From an uncultured Ruminococcus sp. (GTDB lineage: Bacteria > Bacillota > Clostridia > Oscillospirales > Ruminococcaceae): a stretch of 64,000 bases of DNA. The stretch spans positions 1-64,000 of the forward strand of contig CAMVRM010000012.1 in NCBI GenBank assembly GCA_947169885.1, in the 5' to 3' direction. How positions within the stretch are numbered: the first letter of the stretch is position 1; each line of letters starts with the position of its first letter. The notes under the pieces are model-generated. The model searched no databases. It worked only from the letters and a program-made list of their open reading frames with translations, and was not told the DNA's origin. This document shows, in pieces, positions 1-7,912 of the stretch. Made by a program: the position numbers and the translations under genes.

Positions 1-20
1 TCGTTCAAGGGTCTAAATAA

Positions 21-54
21 AGATAAAGTTCTGTACAGGCGTATTTTTATACGC
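21..54. repeat. 34-bp dispersed repeat, copy 1
   Basis: This 34-bp block ends in a small palindrome (GCGTA, a T-rich loop, TACGC). An identical copy lies at 63662-63695, and a shorter version of the palindrome lies at 567-583. Function is unknown. Confidence 0.75.
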
Positions 55-68
55 CGTTTTTGCGCCTA

Positions 69-128
69 TACGCCTGACCTATACGCCAAAAACCACGTAT
101 TTACGCCCTATATACGCCTATACGCCGT
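69..128. repeat. Left arm of 60-bp inverted repeat
   Basis: The reverse complement of this arm recurs almost perfectly at 494-553; the only differences are a few bases near the middle. Both arms are built from the short motif TATACGCC. The enclosed segment (129-493) is AT-rich. Arms of this length around about 365 bp suggest a non-autonomous element or a cruciform-forming repeat, but I see no clear target duplication. Confidence 0.8.
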
Positions 129-407
129 AAACAGATATTAGATAATAAATAACAGATAAGAGACAAGAATTTATATAAATATTTTAAACCGTTCGTTATT
201 TTGACGGGGAGCATTTTCATATATATCCGCTTTTTTCGGCTTTATTGGTTCAAAGCATATCAATATTAACTTAAAATAGGTCTAAATTACTATTTTTGAA
301 ATAAAACGGCTGATAGTGTGAATATTCATCTGTTTAAAATTCATGTAAATTACCTATTAACTTTTTACTTTTTTGAGTATGATATTACTTGAAAGAGGGA
401 CGATAAT

Positions 408-512
408 ATGTCGATATTCAATATGGTAAAAGAACTTGTGGACGTGCCTGCTGACGTTCAGCTATCATTCATAATATATACTGACCGCCAAAAACGGCGT
501 ATAGGCGTATAA
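408..512 (+). CDS. Possible 34-aa small or truncated protein
   Basis: ATG at 408 follows a good Shine-Dalgarno (GAAAGAGGGA at 391-400). The frame stops at 510-512, inside the right arm of the inverted repeat. The first 17 residues (MSIFNMVKELVDVPADV) vaguely recall the N-terminus of CHC2-type primases of mobile elements, which begin with a similar MxIFxxVK pattern. The rest is encoded by the repeat. It may be the 5' stub of a gene cut off by the repeat, or chance. Confidence 0.25.
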   Translation: MSIFNMVKELVDVPADVQLSFIIYTDRQKRRIGV

Positions 513-553
513 GTGGCGTAAATACGTGGTTTTTGGCGTATAGGTCAGGCGTA
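494..553. repeat. Right arm of 60-bp inverted repeat
   Basis: Near-perfect reverse complement of 69-128. It contains the last codons and stop of the small reading frame at 408-512. Confidence 0.8.
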
Positions 554-596
554 TGATTCTTATGACGGCGTATTTTTATACGCTATGTAGGGGCGC

Positions 597-653
597 ACAT
601 TATTTCTTATTTCTTATCTCTTATTTCTTATTTATTATCTCTTATCTTCTTCC
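597..653. repeat. TTCTTATCTC-type low-complexity repeat
   Basis: Tandem-like TTATTTCTTATCTCT units run up to the stop codon of the lipoprotein gene on the other strand. Related stretches lie at 5889-5921, 17910-17940, 33378-33409 and 63586-63667, so this is a dispersed family that sits at gene edges. Confidence 0.65.
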
Positions 654-2687
654 AAAGCTCATGCCTGTTGAGTTCGAGGTAACTATTGATGAAATTTCAA
701 CTTTCTCAGACTGTTCGCCTGCCGTCAGCGTGTAAGTTCCCTCTGCAAGCTTACTGCTCGAAAACACCGCACTCTGCCAGCTCTTTGCCGAAGTGAAGCT
801 GAATATCTCGTTCCCCTCAGAGTCGGCAACAGTGAACTTGCTTCCTGCTTCGGCTGTCGAGGAGAAATTGTGAAGTATGCTGTACTGCGTGGAAGTTTCG
901 TCAAAGCCCACTTCCATGCCGACTGCTCCGAGTGCTACGAGCGTGCCGCCCGTTATCTGCGCCGTACTGCCGAAGTCGCCGTAATCGAGCGCACCGTTTC
1001 CGCCGTTTGTTGTGCCGTCAACGCAGACAATGCCGCCTGTCACGTACAAGTCGCCGTTCGAGTCAAGACCGTCACCGTCAGCATTTACATAGACTTTGCC
1101 GCCCGAGATAGTCAGTCTGTAATTTGTGCCGTCAGAAGTGTTGAAGCTGTCTCTGCCCATGCGGTCAAACGAACCTGTGTCACTGCCGCCTGCCGCATTG
1201 AAGCCGTCATCAGCCGCTTTGACTTTAACATCGCCGCCTGAAACGGTTATGTTCAAGCCCTCGATGCCCTCATAGCTTTTCTGAATGTCAACACTGCCGC
1301 CCGAAATTTCAAGTTCACTGTCGGCGTGAATGCCGTCATCGCCCGAATTTGCGGTGAACGTACCGCCCGTGATGTAAACATTGCCGCCCGAGTGAACAGA
1401 ATCGTCCGAACTGTCGATCTTTATACTGCCGCCTGCGATCTCGACCGACTTGCCTGCTTTGAGCGCCTTTGCGGAAGTGCTGCTCTCTGAATTGTCGGTG
1501 CTGTCCGCAGTATCGGAGGGCTGTGCATTTTCAGCAGGCCGCATCATATCATCATTCATCTCGCCGCCGAAACCGTCGGGAGGTGTCATGCCTTCCATAT
1601 TTCCCATTTCGCCGTCAGGAGGTGTCATACCTTCGGGGGGCGTACCCATTTCGCCCGTGCCGTCAGGAGGGGTCATATCACCCATGTCGCCGCGTTTTCC
1701 GAAGCCGCCTCGCTCACCGCCCATACCGCCGTGACCGCCGCCCCAATTGCCCCAGTCTCCGTTGGGACTGCCGTCAGACTTCATGCTTGCGTTTTCAGAG
1801 CCGCCGCCTGTTGTTATGTCAAGAGTTCCGTCCTCTATGCGAAGTGTCGTTTCAGCCTGAATGCCGTCACCGTCCGAATTTATCACAACAGTACCGCCCG
1901 TGACCGCAACAAATCCCTTAGTCTCGTCCTCGGAGTTTGCCGCCGCAATGCCGTTCGAGCCTGCGGTAATGTCTATCGTGCCGCCGCTTATCTTAACAGC
2001 ATCCTTGCCCTTTATTCCCGAAGAAGCCGCCGTGACGTTTATATCGCCGCCCGTTATCACCAGTTCGTCCTTGCAGACTATACCATGTTTATAGTTTCCG
2101 CTGACGGTGAGCGAACCGCCGCCGTTTATCGTCAGATCCGAGCGTGAGAAAACAGCCGCATCGGTGTTGTCATCATCGCCCGAGAGTTTGTATTCACTGC
2201 CGTCAGTAAAGCTGTTTTCGGTGTTGTCGTTGAGCGTCAGCGTTACCTTTGAAGCCTTGTCGATAAGAAGTGCCGCATGAGTATCGTTCACAACGCTCAC
2301 GCCGTTCAGTACAAGCTTTATCTCACTGCCCTTGCTCTGAATGAGTACCTGACCGTTGAAACTTCCCGAGAGAACATATGTTCCCGCTTCGGTTATGCTA
2401 AGCGTTCCGTCAGAGAGCGCCGCACCCGAGCCGTTTATCTCCGCATTACTGCCGCTGAACGTTATGTTCGTGGAATCGCTTTCCTCGTAGCCCACGTCTT
2501 TGTCCTCGGCTGAAACGCTTATATCCTCGGCAGAAAGTGAAGAAACCGCCGTTTCATTATCGTCAAAAGTTACTGTGTCGGAAACCGCCTGAGAGCTGAC
2601 TTCATCGTTTATATTCCCGTTACAGCCCGAAAAGCTGACTGCCATGATCGCCGCAAGTGACGCTGACAATATTTTCCTATTTTTCAT
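642..2687 (-). CDS. Cthe_2159-like carbohydrate-binding lipoprotein
   Basis: 681 aa. The N-terminus is a lipoprotein signal (basic MKNRK, a hydrophobic core, then a lipobox ending FSGC with Cys22), so the protein should be anchored outside the membrane. The body is many short repeats of the type ISGGxVxVxAxxDGIxA, typical of a right-handed beta-helix. This matches the family of Clostridium thermocellum Cthe_2159, annotated as a carbohydrate-binding domain (DUF4353), whose founding member binds polygalacturonate and cellulose. Residues about 305-385 form a low-complexity Gly/Met/Pro insert with repeated MTPPDG units. It is last in a three-gene set with DUF4956 and VTC-domain proteins, a recurrent Firmicutes neighbourhood. 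Family is fairly certain; the ligand is unknown. Confidence 0.8.
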   Translation of the reverse strand: MKNRKILSASLAAIMAVSFSGCNGNINDEVSSQAVSDTVTFDDNETAVSSLSAEDISVSAEDKDVGYEESDSTNITFSGSNAEINGSGAALSDGTLSITEAGTYVLSGSFNGQVLIQSKGSEIKLVLNGVSVVNDTHAALLIDKASKVTLTLNDNTENSFTDGSEYKLSGDDDNTDAAVFSRSDLTINGGGSLTVSGNYKHGIVCKDELVITGGDINVTAASSGIKGKDAVKISGGTIDITAGSNGIAAANSEDETKGFVAVTGGTVVINSDGDGIQAETTLRIEDGTLDITTGGGSENASMKSDGSPNGDWGNWGGGHGGMGGERGGFGKRGDMGDMTPPDGTGEMGTPPEGMTPPDGEMGNMEGMTPPDGFGGEMNDDMMRPAENAQPSDTADSTDNSESSTSAKALKAGKSVEIAGGSIKIDSSDDSVHSGGNVYITGGTFTANSGDDGIHADSELEISGGSVDIQKSYEGIEGLNITVSGGDVKVKAADDGFNAAGGSDTGSFDRMGRDSFNTSDGTNYRLTISGGKVYVNADGDGLDSNGDLYVTGGIVCVDGTTNGGNGALDYGDFGSTAQITGGTLVALGAVGMEVGFDETSTQYSILHNFSSTAEAGSKFTVADSEGNEIFSFTSAKSWQSAVFSSSKLAEGTYTLTAGEQSEKVEISSIVTSNSTGMSFGRR

Positions 2688-2792
2688 ATATGTTTACCTC
2701 ACTTTCTGAGTTTAATTTTCGACCTGCCCGCATTTGTTGCAGACAGGTCGAATAACTAAAATGATAAGGGAGAGTTGTATAAAGCTTATTTC

Positions 2793-3476
2793 TTATAATC
2801 TGCCGTTGTTGACAGGTCTGCCGCAGGAGATCTCAAGGTTGCCGTTGCGTTCACGCAGTTCGTCGATCATCTGCTTTTCTTTTGAGGAGTCTTTCATGGT
2901 TATGGTGTAGCTGAGTTTGTAAAGACTGCCCATGTTCGAGGTCTTAACTTCGTCAAGAGTGTTTGTTTCGGTGTATTTGCTGAATATGTCAGAGAATGCT
3001 CCGCTGTAATCGAGCGATTCGGGGATAGTTATTTTCAGACACTTTTCTTCGGTCGTCTTAGCACCCAGCGTTCCTATAACTGCAACTACCGCACAGATGA
3101 TAGCCGTGAAGATGATCGCCGCTAAGAGGTGCTGTGTCGCAGTCGCAAGACCTGCCGCCATTGCGAGGAATATCGCACATATCTCCTTAGCAGAACCGGG
3201 GGCGGAACGGAACCTTACCAGTCCGAATGCACCCATTACCGCAACACCTGTTCCGACATCGCCGTTGACGAGCATTATCACCATCTGCACGATCGCAGGG
3301 AGAAGCGTCAGCGTCATTGCAAAGCCTTTTGATGTTCTTTCACCTCTGCTGAAAACGAATGCGATAACTGCACCGATGACCAGCGAAACTGCCGTGCATA
3401 TCAGCATGGTGCTGAGTGTGAGCGAACCTGTGGAGAAAGTAAATAAACTTGAAATGCTTGAAGAAAAGATAGTCAT
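2793..3476 (-). CDS. DUF4956 domain membrane protein
   Basis: 227 aa. The N-terminal 140 residues hold about four hydrophobic membrane segments, separated by a short basic loop (FSRGERTSKGF) and a conserved-looking LVRFRSAPGSAKEICAIF segment. The C-terminal 80 residues are a soluble domain. This pattern fits DUF4956, a family repeatedly found beside VTC-type polyphosphate polymerase domains and CotH or carbohydrate-binding proteins. The gap to the upstream VTC gene is 83 bp. Function is not established. Confidence 0.75.
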   Translation of the reverse strand: MTIFSSSISSLFTFSTGSLTLSTMLICTAVSLVIGAVIAFVFSRGERTSKGFAMTLTLLPAIVQMVIMLVNGDVGTGVAVMGAFGLVRFRSAPGSAKEICAIFLAMAAGLATATQHLLAAIIFTAIICAVVAVIGTLGAKTTEEKCLKITIPESLDYSGAFSDIFSKYTETNTLDEVKTSNMGSLYKLSYTITMKDSSKEKQMIDELRERNGNLEISCGRPVNNGRL

Positions 3477-3559
3477 GGATAAGTACCCCTTTCAGATAAT
3501 ATGTATTTTAAAATAGTATAGCTTAAAGCCGTGTCGTTCCAACGTATATTTAACATTTG

Positions 3560-4324
3560 TCAGATAGCAGTTTTATAAGGCTTAGGGTTTCTTGCCTTTC
3601 TGTCAGCTGTGAGCTGATCTCTGCCGCCCAGTTTGTTCTCGAGCATGAGTGTCGTGTAAGCCTTGCCGTACTTCGAGAATGACGAGGGATATATTTTCAG
3701 GTCATCTAAGATGTGCGACAGCCAGAGCGGCATTGCGTTCGGTATCTTTATTTCCATAAGGCGTTCGCCCTCGTTGAGGAGTTCCCTGCCGTAGATGCCG
3801 TTTCTCAGGTCAAGTTCATAACCTCGGTAGATTATCATGTCATCAAAAGTGATGCGGAGGTTGGGGTCTTCGATGCCCGAGTAAGCAAGTCTGTGATAGC
3901 TTATGAGCATTCTCGGAGCAAGATCCTCATAGATCTTGAAAGCGTATCTCAGTTCGTTTTCTATCTGAGGGTTGTTCTCCTCGACTTCCTCGCCGTCAAT
4001 GAACCTGAGAACATCATCAAGAGCCATAAACGTTCTTCTTTTGTAGACCACGCCCTTGAACTTGCGCTTGTATTCAAGAAAAGCGGTCGAGTTGTCGGTC
4101 GGCACGCCATAGGTGCGAAGTCTGACCTTTTCCTTGAAAACGGGCTTGTCGAGCGATGCACGGATAAGGCGGTAATCGGGGGTATCGTAATAAACGCTCA
4201 TGATGTCGCTCTCGAAGAATTTGTCTTTCTTCATATATTCAGCGAGCCGCAGATTCAGCAGATCGTATTGTTTTTTGGTAAGAAGATATTTCTTCTCGGT
4301 TCTCTTGAAAACTTCCTGTGCCAT
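3560..4324 (-). CDS. Polyphosphate polymerase (VTC) domain protein
   Basis: 254 aa, a stand-alone VTC domain. The basic and acidic strands that line the catalytic tunnel are visible: RTEKKYLL near the N-terminus, EKVRLRTYG, FLEYKRKFKGVVYKRR, and near the C-terminus LMEIKIPNAMPLWL. In yeast Vtc4 this fold makes polyphosphate from ATP; bacterial homologues are annotated by homology and their product is largely untested. It is the first gene of the minus-strand set. A TATAAT-like -10 lies at 4374-4379, with no clear -35. The genes after it encode a membrane protein and a surface lipoprotein, so a role at the envelope is plausible but inferred. Confidence 0.8.
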   Translation of the reverse strand: MAQEVFKRTEKKYLLTKKQYDLLNLRLAEYMKKDKFFESDIMSVYYDTPDYRLIRASLDKPVFKEKVRLRTYGVPTDNSTAFLEYKRKFKGVVYKRRTFMALDDVLRFIDGEEVEENNPQIENELRYAFKIYEDLAPRMLISYHRLAYSGIEDPNLRITFDDMIIYRGYELDLRNGIYGRELLNEGERLMEIKIPNAMPLWLSHILDDLKIYPSSFSKYGKAYTTLMLENKLGGRDQLTADRKARNPKPYKTAI

Positions 4325-4655
4325 AGTGTTTCACCCTTTCGTATTCTCGGTGTGTCCCTTGCTTCTGTAATAAATTATATAGTGCCTAACTTAAACGAAC
4401 CTTAGATTTTGCTTTAAATATAGCTTAAACGTTATTTTTGTAGGCTTGCACAAAATTTATATCAAAAATCCGTAATTTTGTACAAATGAGTGTTATGTTT
4501 ATGTCTGATATGAAAATATTAAACTGTTTTTCTCTTTAAAATGTAAAAAATACACATAAAAATAGCAATCAATGAAACAATTATATCATAACAGGCATAT
4601 ATATTAAGCAGCATATTATGAATATTGTGCAAAAATTTATAAGTTCATGTTAATA
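4325..4655. other. AT-rich divergent intergenic region
   Basis: The region separates the VTC operon from the P1 peptidase gene. It holds the VTC -10 (4374-4379, minus strand) and the upstream side of the peptidase promoter. I see no gene or conserved repeat in the rest. Confidence 0.6.
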
Positions 4656-4684
4656 TTGACTAAACCACACCGATGTGATATAAT
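4656..4684 (+). promoter_or_regulatory. Promoter of P1 peptidase gene
   Basis: TTGACT (4656-4661), 17-bp spacer, TATAAT (4679-4684). The start codon is 36 bp downstream, with AAAGGGG at 704-710 as ribosome binding site. Confidence 0.8.
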
Positions 4685-4719
4685 TTCTTTATAAACTATT
4701 ATCAAAGGGGCTAAAAAGC

Positions 4720-5685
4720 ATGAAAGAGATCTCAATAAAAGACATCGAAAACATAAAGATAGGTCAGACCGAAAATGCCGAAGCAGGAACAGGCTGTACT
4801 GTTTTTCTGTGCGAAAAAGGAATGCGTGCAGGGCTTGACGTAAGAGGAGGCGGACCGTCCTCGAGGGAGTCGGGGCTTCTCGACCCTATCACGCTCGAAC
4901 AGATGATACACGCAGTCGTGCTGGGCGGAGGCAGTTCCTTCGGGCTTGACGCATCGGGCGGTGTTATGCAGTATCTTGAGGAACACGGCATCGGCTATGA
5001 CGTTGGAGTGGTCAGAGTTCCGCTGGTGGTGCAGTCTGACATTTTCGATCTTGCTGTCGGCAGGAGCGATGTTCGTCCCGACCGTGCCATGGGTTATGAA
5101 GCGGCAAAGCTTGCGGCAGAAACCCCCAACTACCGTGACGGAAATTTCGGTGTGGGGTGCGGCGCAACAGTCGGCAAGCTTTACGGCCCTGACTTCTGCA
5201 TGAAAACGGGCATAGGCAGTTATGCTTTACAGATCGGCGAATTGAAGCTGGGCGCAGTTGCGGTGGTAAATTCCTACGGCGACATTTTCACACCCGATGG
5301 CAAAAAGATAGCAGGGCTTCTGACCGAGGACAAAAAAAGACTTCGCAGCACAGTCGAGTTAATGGCTGAGAGCATCGAAGTAGTCGAGAACAAGTTTGTC
5401 GGAAACACAACGCTTTGTGCGGTCATCACGAATGCGGCGTTCTGCAAGACACAGCTGTGCAAGATCGCAGGCATGGCGCATGACGGCATGGCACGTTCGA
5501 TAGACCCCGTTCACACCTCAGCGGACGGAGACAGCATCTATGCGCTTTCAGTCGGCGGTGTTTCGGCAGACATGGATCTTGTCGGGGTGCTTGCGGCAAA
5601 AGCTGTGAGCCATGCGATAGCAAGAGCCGTCACCTCTGCCGAAAGCGCCTACGGTCTGCCTGCTTCTAAGGATCTTGATATTTAA
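4720..5685 (+). CDS. P1 (DmpA/S58) family peptidase
   Basis: 321 aa, full length for the DmpA-like aminopeptidase family. Visible family signatures are the N-terminal IGQTENAEAGTGCTV segment, the GGGPSSRES loop, VVLGGGSSFGLDASGGV, and GVGCGATVG. These enzymes cleave themselves into two chains ahead of a nucleophilic Ser or Thr. The matching position here is Gly-Asn-Thr-Thr at 228-231, so Thr230 is the candidate nucleophile. Members act as L-aminopeptidases or D-esterases/amidases; the substrate cannot be read from sequence. It is monocistronic, with its own promoter and terminator. Confidence 0.88.
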   Translation: MKEISIKDIENIKIGQTENAEAGTGCTVFLCEKGMRAGLDVRGGGPSSRESGLLDPITLEQMIHAVVLGGGSSFGLDASGGVMQYLEEHGIGYDVGVVRVPLVVQSDIFDLAVGRSDVRPDRAMGYEAAKLAAETPNYRDGNFGVGCGATVGKLYGPDFCMKTGIGSYALQIGELKLGAVAVVNSYGDIFTPDGKKIAGLLTEDKKRLRSTVELMAESIEVVENKFVGNTTLCAVITNAAFCKTQLCKIAGMAHDGMARSIDPVHTSADGDSIYALSVGGVSADMDLVGVLAAKAVSHAIARAVTSAESAYGLPASKDLDI

Positions 5686-5695
5686 CACGTAAATT

Positions 5696-5736
5696 CCCCC
5701 CCTGTCTGTGTCATCTGCACGTTCAGGGGACTTTTT
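5696..5736 (+). terminator. Intrinsic terminator after P1 peptidase
   Basis: TCCCC-CTG pairs with CAGGGGA across a loop of about 17 nt, followed by CTTTTTAT. It starts 10 bp after the stop codon. Confidence 0.75.
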
Positions 5737-5780
5737 ATATGTATCTCAAAAATTTTATATCGTTTTTCGATAAAAAAGTG

Positions 5781-5809
5781 TTGACAAACGTTTTGGTGTG
5801 TGGTATAAT
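5781..5809 (+). promoter_or_regulatory. Promoter upstream of DUF2975 gene
   Basis: Perfect TTGACA (5781-5786), 17-bp spacer, perfect TATAAT (5804-5809). The predicted 5' leader (about 125 nt) consists mostly of dispersed repeat sequence. Confidence 0.85.
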
Positions 5810-5842
5810 TACTTTGTAAGGACGGTTCGTGCTATAAAAAAA

Positions 5843-5886
5843 TGGTCTTTGGACATTATGAGTTCATTTGTTTTGGTTCACGTCAG
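5843..5886 (+). repeat. Short copy of modular hairpin element
   Basis: The left part (TGGTCTTTGGACATT) and right edge (GGTTCACGTCAGT) match the ends of the long copies at 33002-33376 and 58135-58475; the middle is missing. It lies between a perfect promoter and the DUF2975 gene. Confidence 0.55.
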
Positions 5887-5888
5887 TT

Positions 5889-5921
5889 CTTTCTTCTTTC
5901 TTATCTCTTATTTCTTATTTA
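5889..5921 (+). repeat. TTCTTATCTC-type repeat before DUF2975 gene
   Basis: Copy of the low-complexity family. It ends 18 bp before the start codon at 5940, the same arrangement as in front of the CCA-adding enzyme gene at 33433. Confidence 0.6.
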
Positions 5922-5939
5922 AAAAAGTTGGTGTTTTTT

Positions 5940-6398
5940 ATGTGGGATTCTACTCGGTCACTTAAACTTTCACGCATTCTTGTTACCGCTTTCTCTGTCA
6001 TGATCTTTATGATGACTTTCTTCGTGCCTTTCTTCGCCGAGTGGTACGAAGAAGCCTCTCAGGGCATGGGTCTTATCGGCGGCTCTGTCATCATACCGAC
6101 TATTATCTGCTTATATATCAGCGAGGGCTTCGCTGTATGGGCTATCGTCTCACTGCATATCCTCCTGCATAATATCTCCCGTGAACAAGTGTTCATCGAA
6201 CAAAACACTCGCTGTCTCCGCAGTATCTCATGGGCGTGTATGCTCGCAGGCGGCGCTTTTGCCGTTATGATGCTGTGGCGCTATCTGTTCATTCTCCCTG
6301 CTCTTGCGGCACTCATGCTCGGACTTATCATGCGTGTGCTGAAAAACGTCTTTGAACAGGCAGTCGAAATAAAGTCGGAAAACGACTTTACTATATAA
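5940..6398 (+). CDS. DUF2975 family membrane protein
   Basis: 152 aa when read from ATG 5940. An upstream ATG at 5868 would translate the repeat sequence, so I prefer 5940. Four hydrophobic segments span about residues 12-32, 45-75, 95-115 and 115-135, as in DUF2975. In many Firmicutes this family is encoded next to a small Cro/CI-type HTH protein, and the gene 15 bp downstream is exactly that. Function is unknown; a membrane partner of the HTH regulator is inference from pairing. Confidence 0.75.
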   Translation: MWDSTRSLKLSRILVTAFSVMIFMMTFFVPFFAEWYEEASQGMGLIGGSVIIPTIICLYISEGFAVWAIVSLHILLHNISREQVFIEQNTRCLRSISWACMLAGGAFAVMMLWRYLFILPALAALMLGLIMRVLKNVFEQAVEIKSENDFTI

Positions 6399-6413
6399 AA
6401 AGGAGGGATCGTT

Positions 6414-6635
6414 ATGCCTATCATTGTTAACCTTGACGTTATGATGGCAAAGCGCAAGATCTCCTCCAATGAACTCTCGGAGAAGATCGGCATAACTCCT
6501 GCTAACCTGTCCGTCCTCAAAACGGGCAAGGCTAAGGCAGTGCGCTTTTCCACGCTCGACAAAATATGTGAAGCACTGGACTGTCAGCCCGGAGATATTC
6601 TCGAATGGCGGCCGCCCAAAGATAAGGAGAATTAA
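6414..6635 (+). CDS. Small Cro/CI-type HTH regulator (YozG-like)
   Basis: 73 aa, almost wholly one helix-turn-helix domain: NLDVMMAKRKISSNELSEKIG, then ITPANLSVLKTGKAKAVRF as turn and recognition helix, then LDKICEALDCQPGDILEW. It follows AAGGAGGG and the DUF2975 gene by 15 bp. The stop is one base before the start of the next gene, so the genes are probably translationally coupled. It likely autoregulates this operon (inference). Confidence 0.85.
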   Translation: MPIIVNLDVMMAKRKISSNELSEKIGITPANLSVLKTGKAKAVRFSTLDKICEALDCQPGDILEWRPPKDKEN

Positions 6636-6636
6636 C

Positions 6637-7386
6637 ATGGTCGAAGCTGTATTTTCAGGAATATTACTTCTCGCAGGCGTTGCAGGATTTGTTCTGACAG
6701 GCGCTGCAAAGTTCGGGTTCGCAGTCATCGCAGTCGGTCTGTGGCTGGGCATTTCGGTAAACAGACTTTTCAAAAAACACCCGTCTGACGGCAAAAAAAC
6801 AGCAGGGCGCATAATTGCCGCCGTGATAATTACAGCACTCGGTCTAAGCACGCCGCCTATAAATATTCATTCGGAAAATTCGTGGCAGCTGCCCTTTCAG
6901 AAAGCGTATATCGGCTTTTATAAGAATGTCCGTTTTCCCGACTTTTTCCCCGATGCAAGAGAAGTTGAGGAACACAAGGACTTCTACCGCATGGAATATT
7001 CTCCAAGTATAATGCAGGGAACAGGCTTCGTGACGGTGAGTTTCACCTGTGATAAGGAGTACGCCGCAGAAGTTGCAGAGCGCTTTTCGGGTCGGGCGGC
7101 GGCAGAGTTCCCGCTGCTTGCTTACACTGACTTCAACGGGTATTACCACAATTACCTGACCGAGGGCGGCACCGAGGAAATGCTTAAAAAGATGGAAGCG
7201 AACGATTTTGTTGACCCCGTTCCCGAGGGCACGAACCTGCATCATGATATTATGTTCGACAAGTATTTTTCCGAAAGTGCCGTGGTGTATATGCTCGATG
7301 ACAACCGCAATTTCAACCACCCTCACAGTTCGGCGGTGATAGTTGATACAGAAGCAGGTGCAGTGGAGTTTGTGAAATATGGATAA
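6637..7386 (+). CDS. Membrane-anchored protein of unknown function
   Basis: 249 aa from ATG 6637, chosen because it sits directly after the HTH stop with AAGGAGAA as ribosome binding site. Two hydrophobic helices (about residues 5-42 and 58-75) are followed by a soluble extracytoplasmic-looking domain of about 175 residues rich in Tyr, Phe and acidic residues. I do not recognise a family. It overlaps the next gene by 8 bp, so it belongs to the DUF2975-HTH operon. Confidence 0.7.
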   Translation: MVEAVFSGILLLAGVAGFVLTGAAKFGFAVIAVGLWLGISVNRLFKKHPSDGKKTAGRIIAAVIITALGLSTPPINIHSENSWQLPFQKAYIGFYKNVRFPDFFPDAREVEEHKDFYRMEYSPSIMQGTGFVTVSFTCDKEYAAEVAERFSGRAAAEFPLLAYTDFNGYYHNYLTEGGTEEMLKKMEANDFVDPVPEGTNLHHDIMFDKYFSESAVVYMLDDNRNFNHPHSSAVIVDTEAGAVEFVKYG

Positions 7387-7912
7387 TATGGATATTCGGG
7401 AAACAGAAGAATACACCCCATGCAAAGCTGACAAAGCTTTCAGCGTGCTGATAAAGATACTTCTGCTTTCTCCGATCTTGCTGTTTATATTAAAGTACGT
7501 CATAGCATTCATACTTGCGATAATAATTGCAAATTATATTCGGGCTGATGATCTTCCCCGTGAGATCGACAGAGCGGAAAGCGGAAATTATACTGTTATA
7601 CTGGAAGCGACAGATGACCCGTTTTTCTTCAGTTCGCAAAATGGCAGGCTGATCCTTCAGAAGAACGGCAAAACTATCAGCCACACAAATTTCATACTGT
7701 CAAATGACGGTGGAGGTATGAGCAGTAATAACTGGGAAGTCAGTTGGATGAACGACGGAGCAATTGTAACGATAAAAGGCTGCGAACAGAAGGACGAAAC
7801 TTTTCTATTGTATTTCAACGAAAAAAATGACGTGAACTCCGAAAAGTCCACGTCATTATTTTTTATTTTCTCTTATTTAAGAACGGTTCAGCCGTTGTAT
7901 TCAGTGCCGTAG
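7379..7912 (+). CDS. Single-pass membrane protein, unknown
   Basis: 177 aa. One long hydrophobic stretch (about residues 22-52) precedes a soluble domain. No family recognised. The reading frame runs through the bidirectional terminator hairpin at 7821-7865, and its last 25 bp overlap the 3' end of adhE on the other strand. The final 25 or so residues are therefore encoded by terminator and adhE tail sequence, so the C-terminus may be a read-through extension of an originally shorter protein. Confidence 0.6.
   Translation: MDNMDIRETEEYTPCKADKAFSVLIKILLLSPILLFILKYVIAFILAIIIANYIRADDLPREIDRAESGNYTVILEATDDPFFFSSQNGRLILQKNGKTISHTNFILSNDGGGMSSNNWEVSWMNDGAIVTIKGCEQKDETFLLYFNEKNDVNSEKSTSLFFIFSYLRTVQPLYSVP
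7821..7865. terminator. Bidirectional terminator between convergent genes
   Basis: AATGACGTG (827-835) pairs with CACGTCATT (849-857). It has an A-run on the left and a T-run on the right, so it can serve adhE on the minus strand and the membrane protein operon on the plus strand. It lies inside the annotated frame of the plus-strand gene. Confidence 0.8.

Noticed and set aside
597-653. CRISPR array in the repeated TTATTTCTTATCTC tracts
   Set aside because: The units are short, contiguous and without unique spacers; no cas genes are present.
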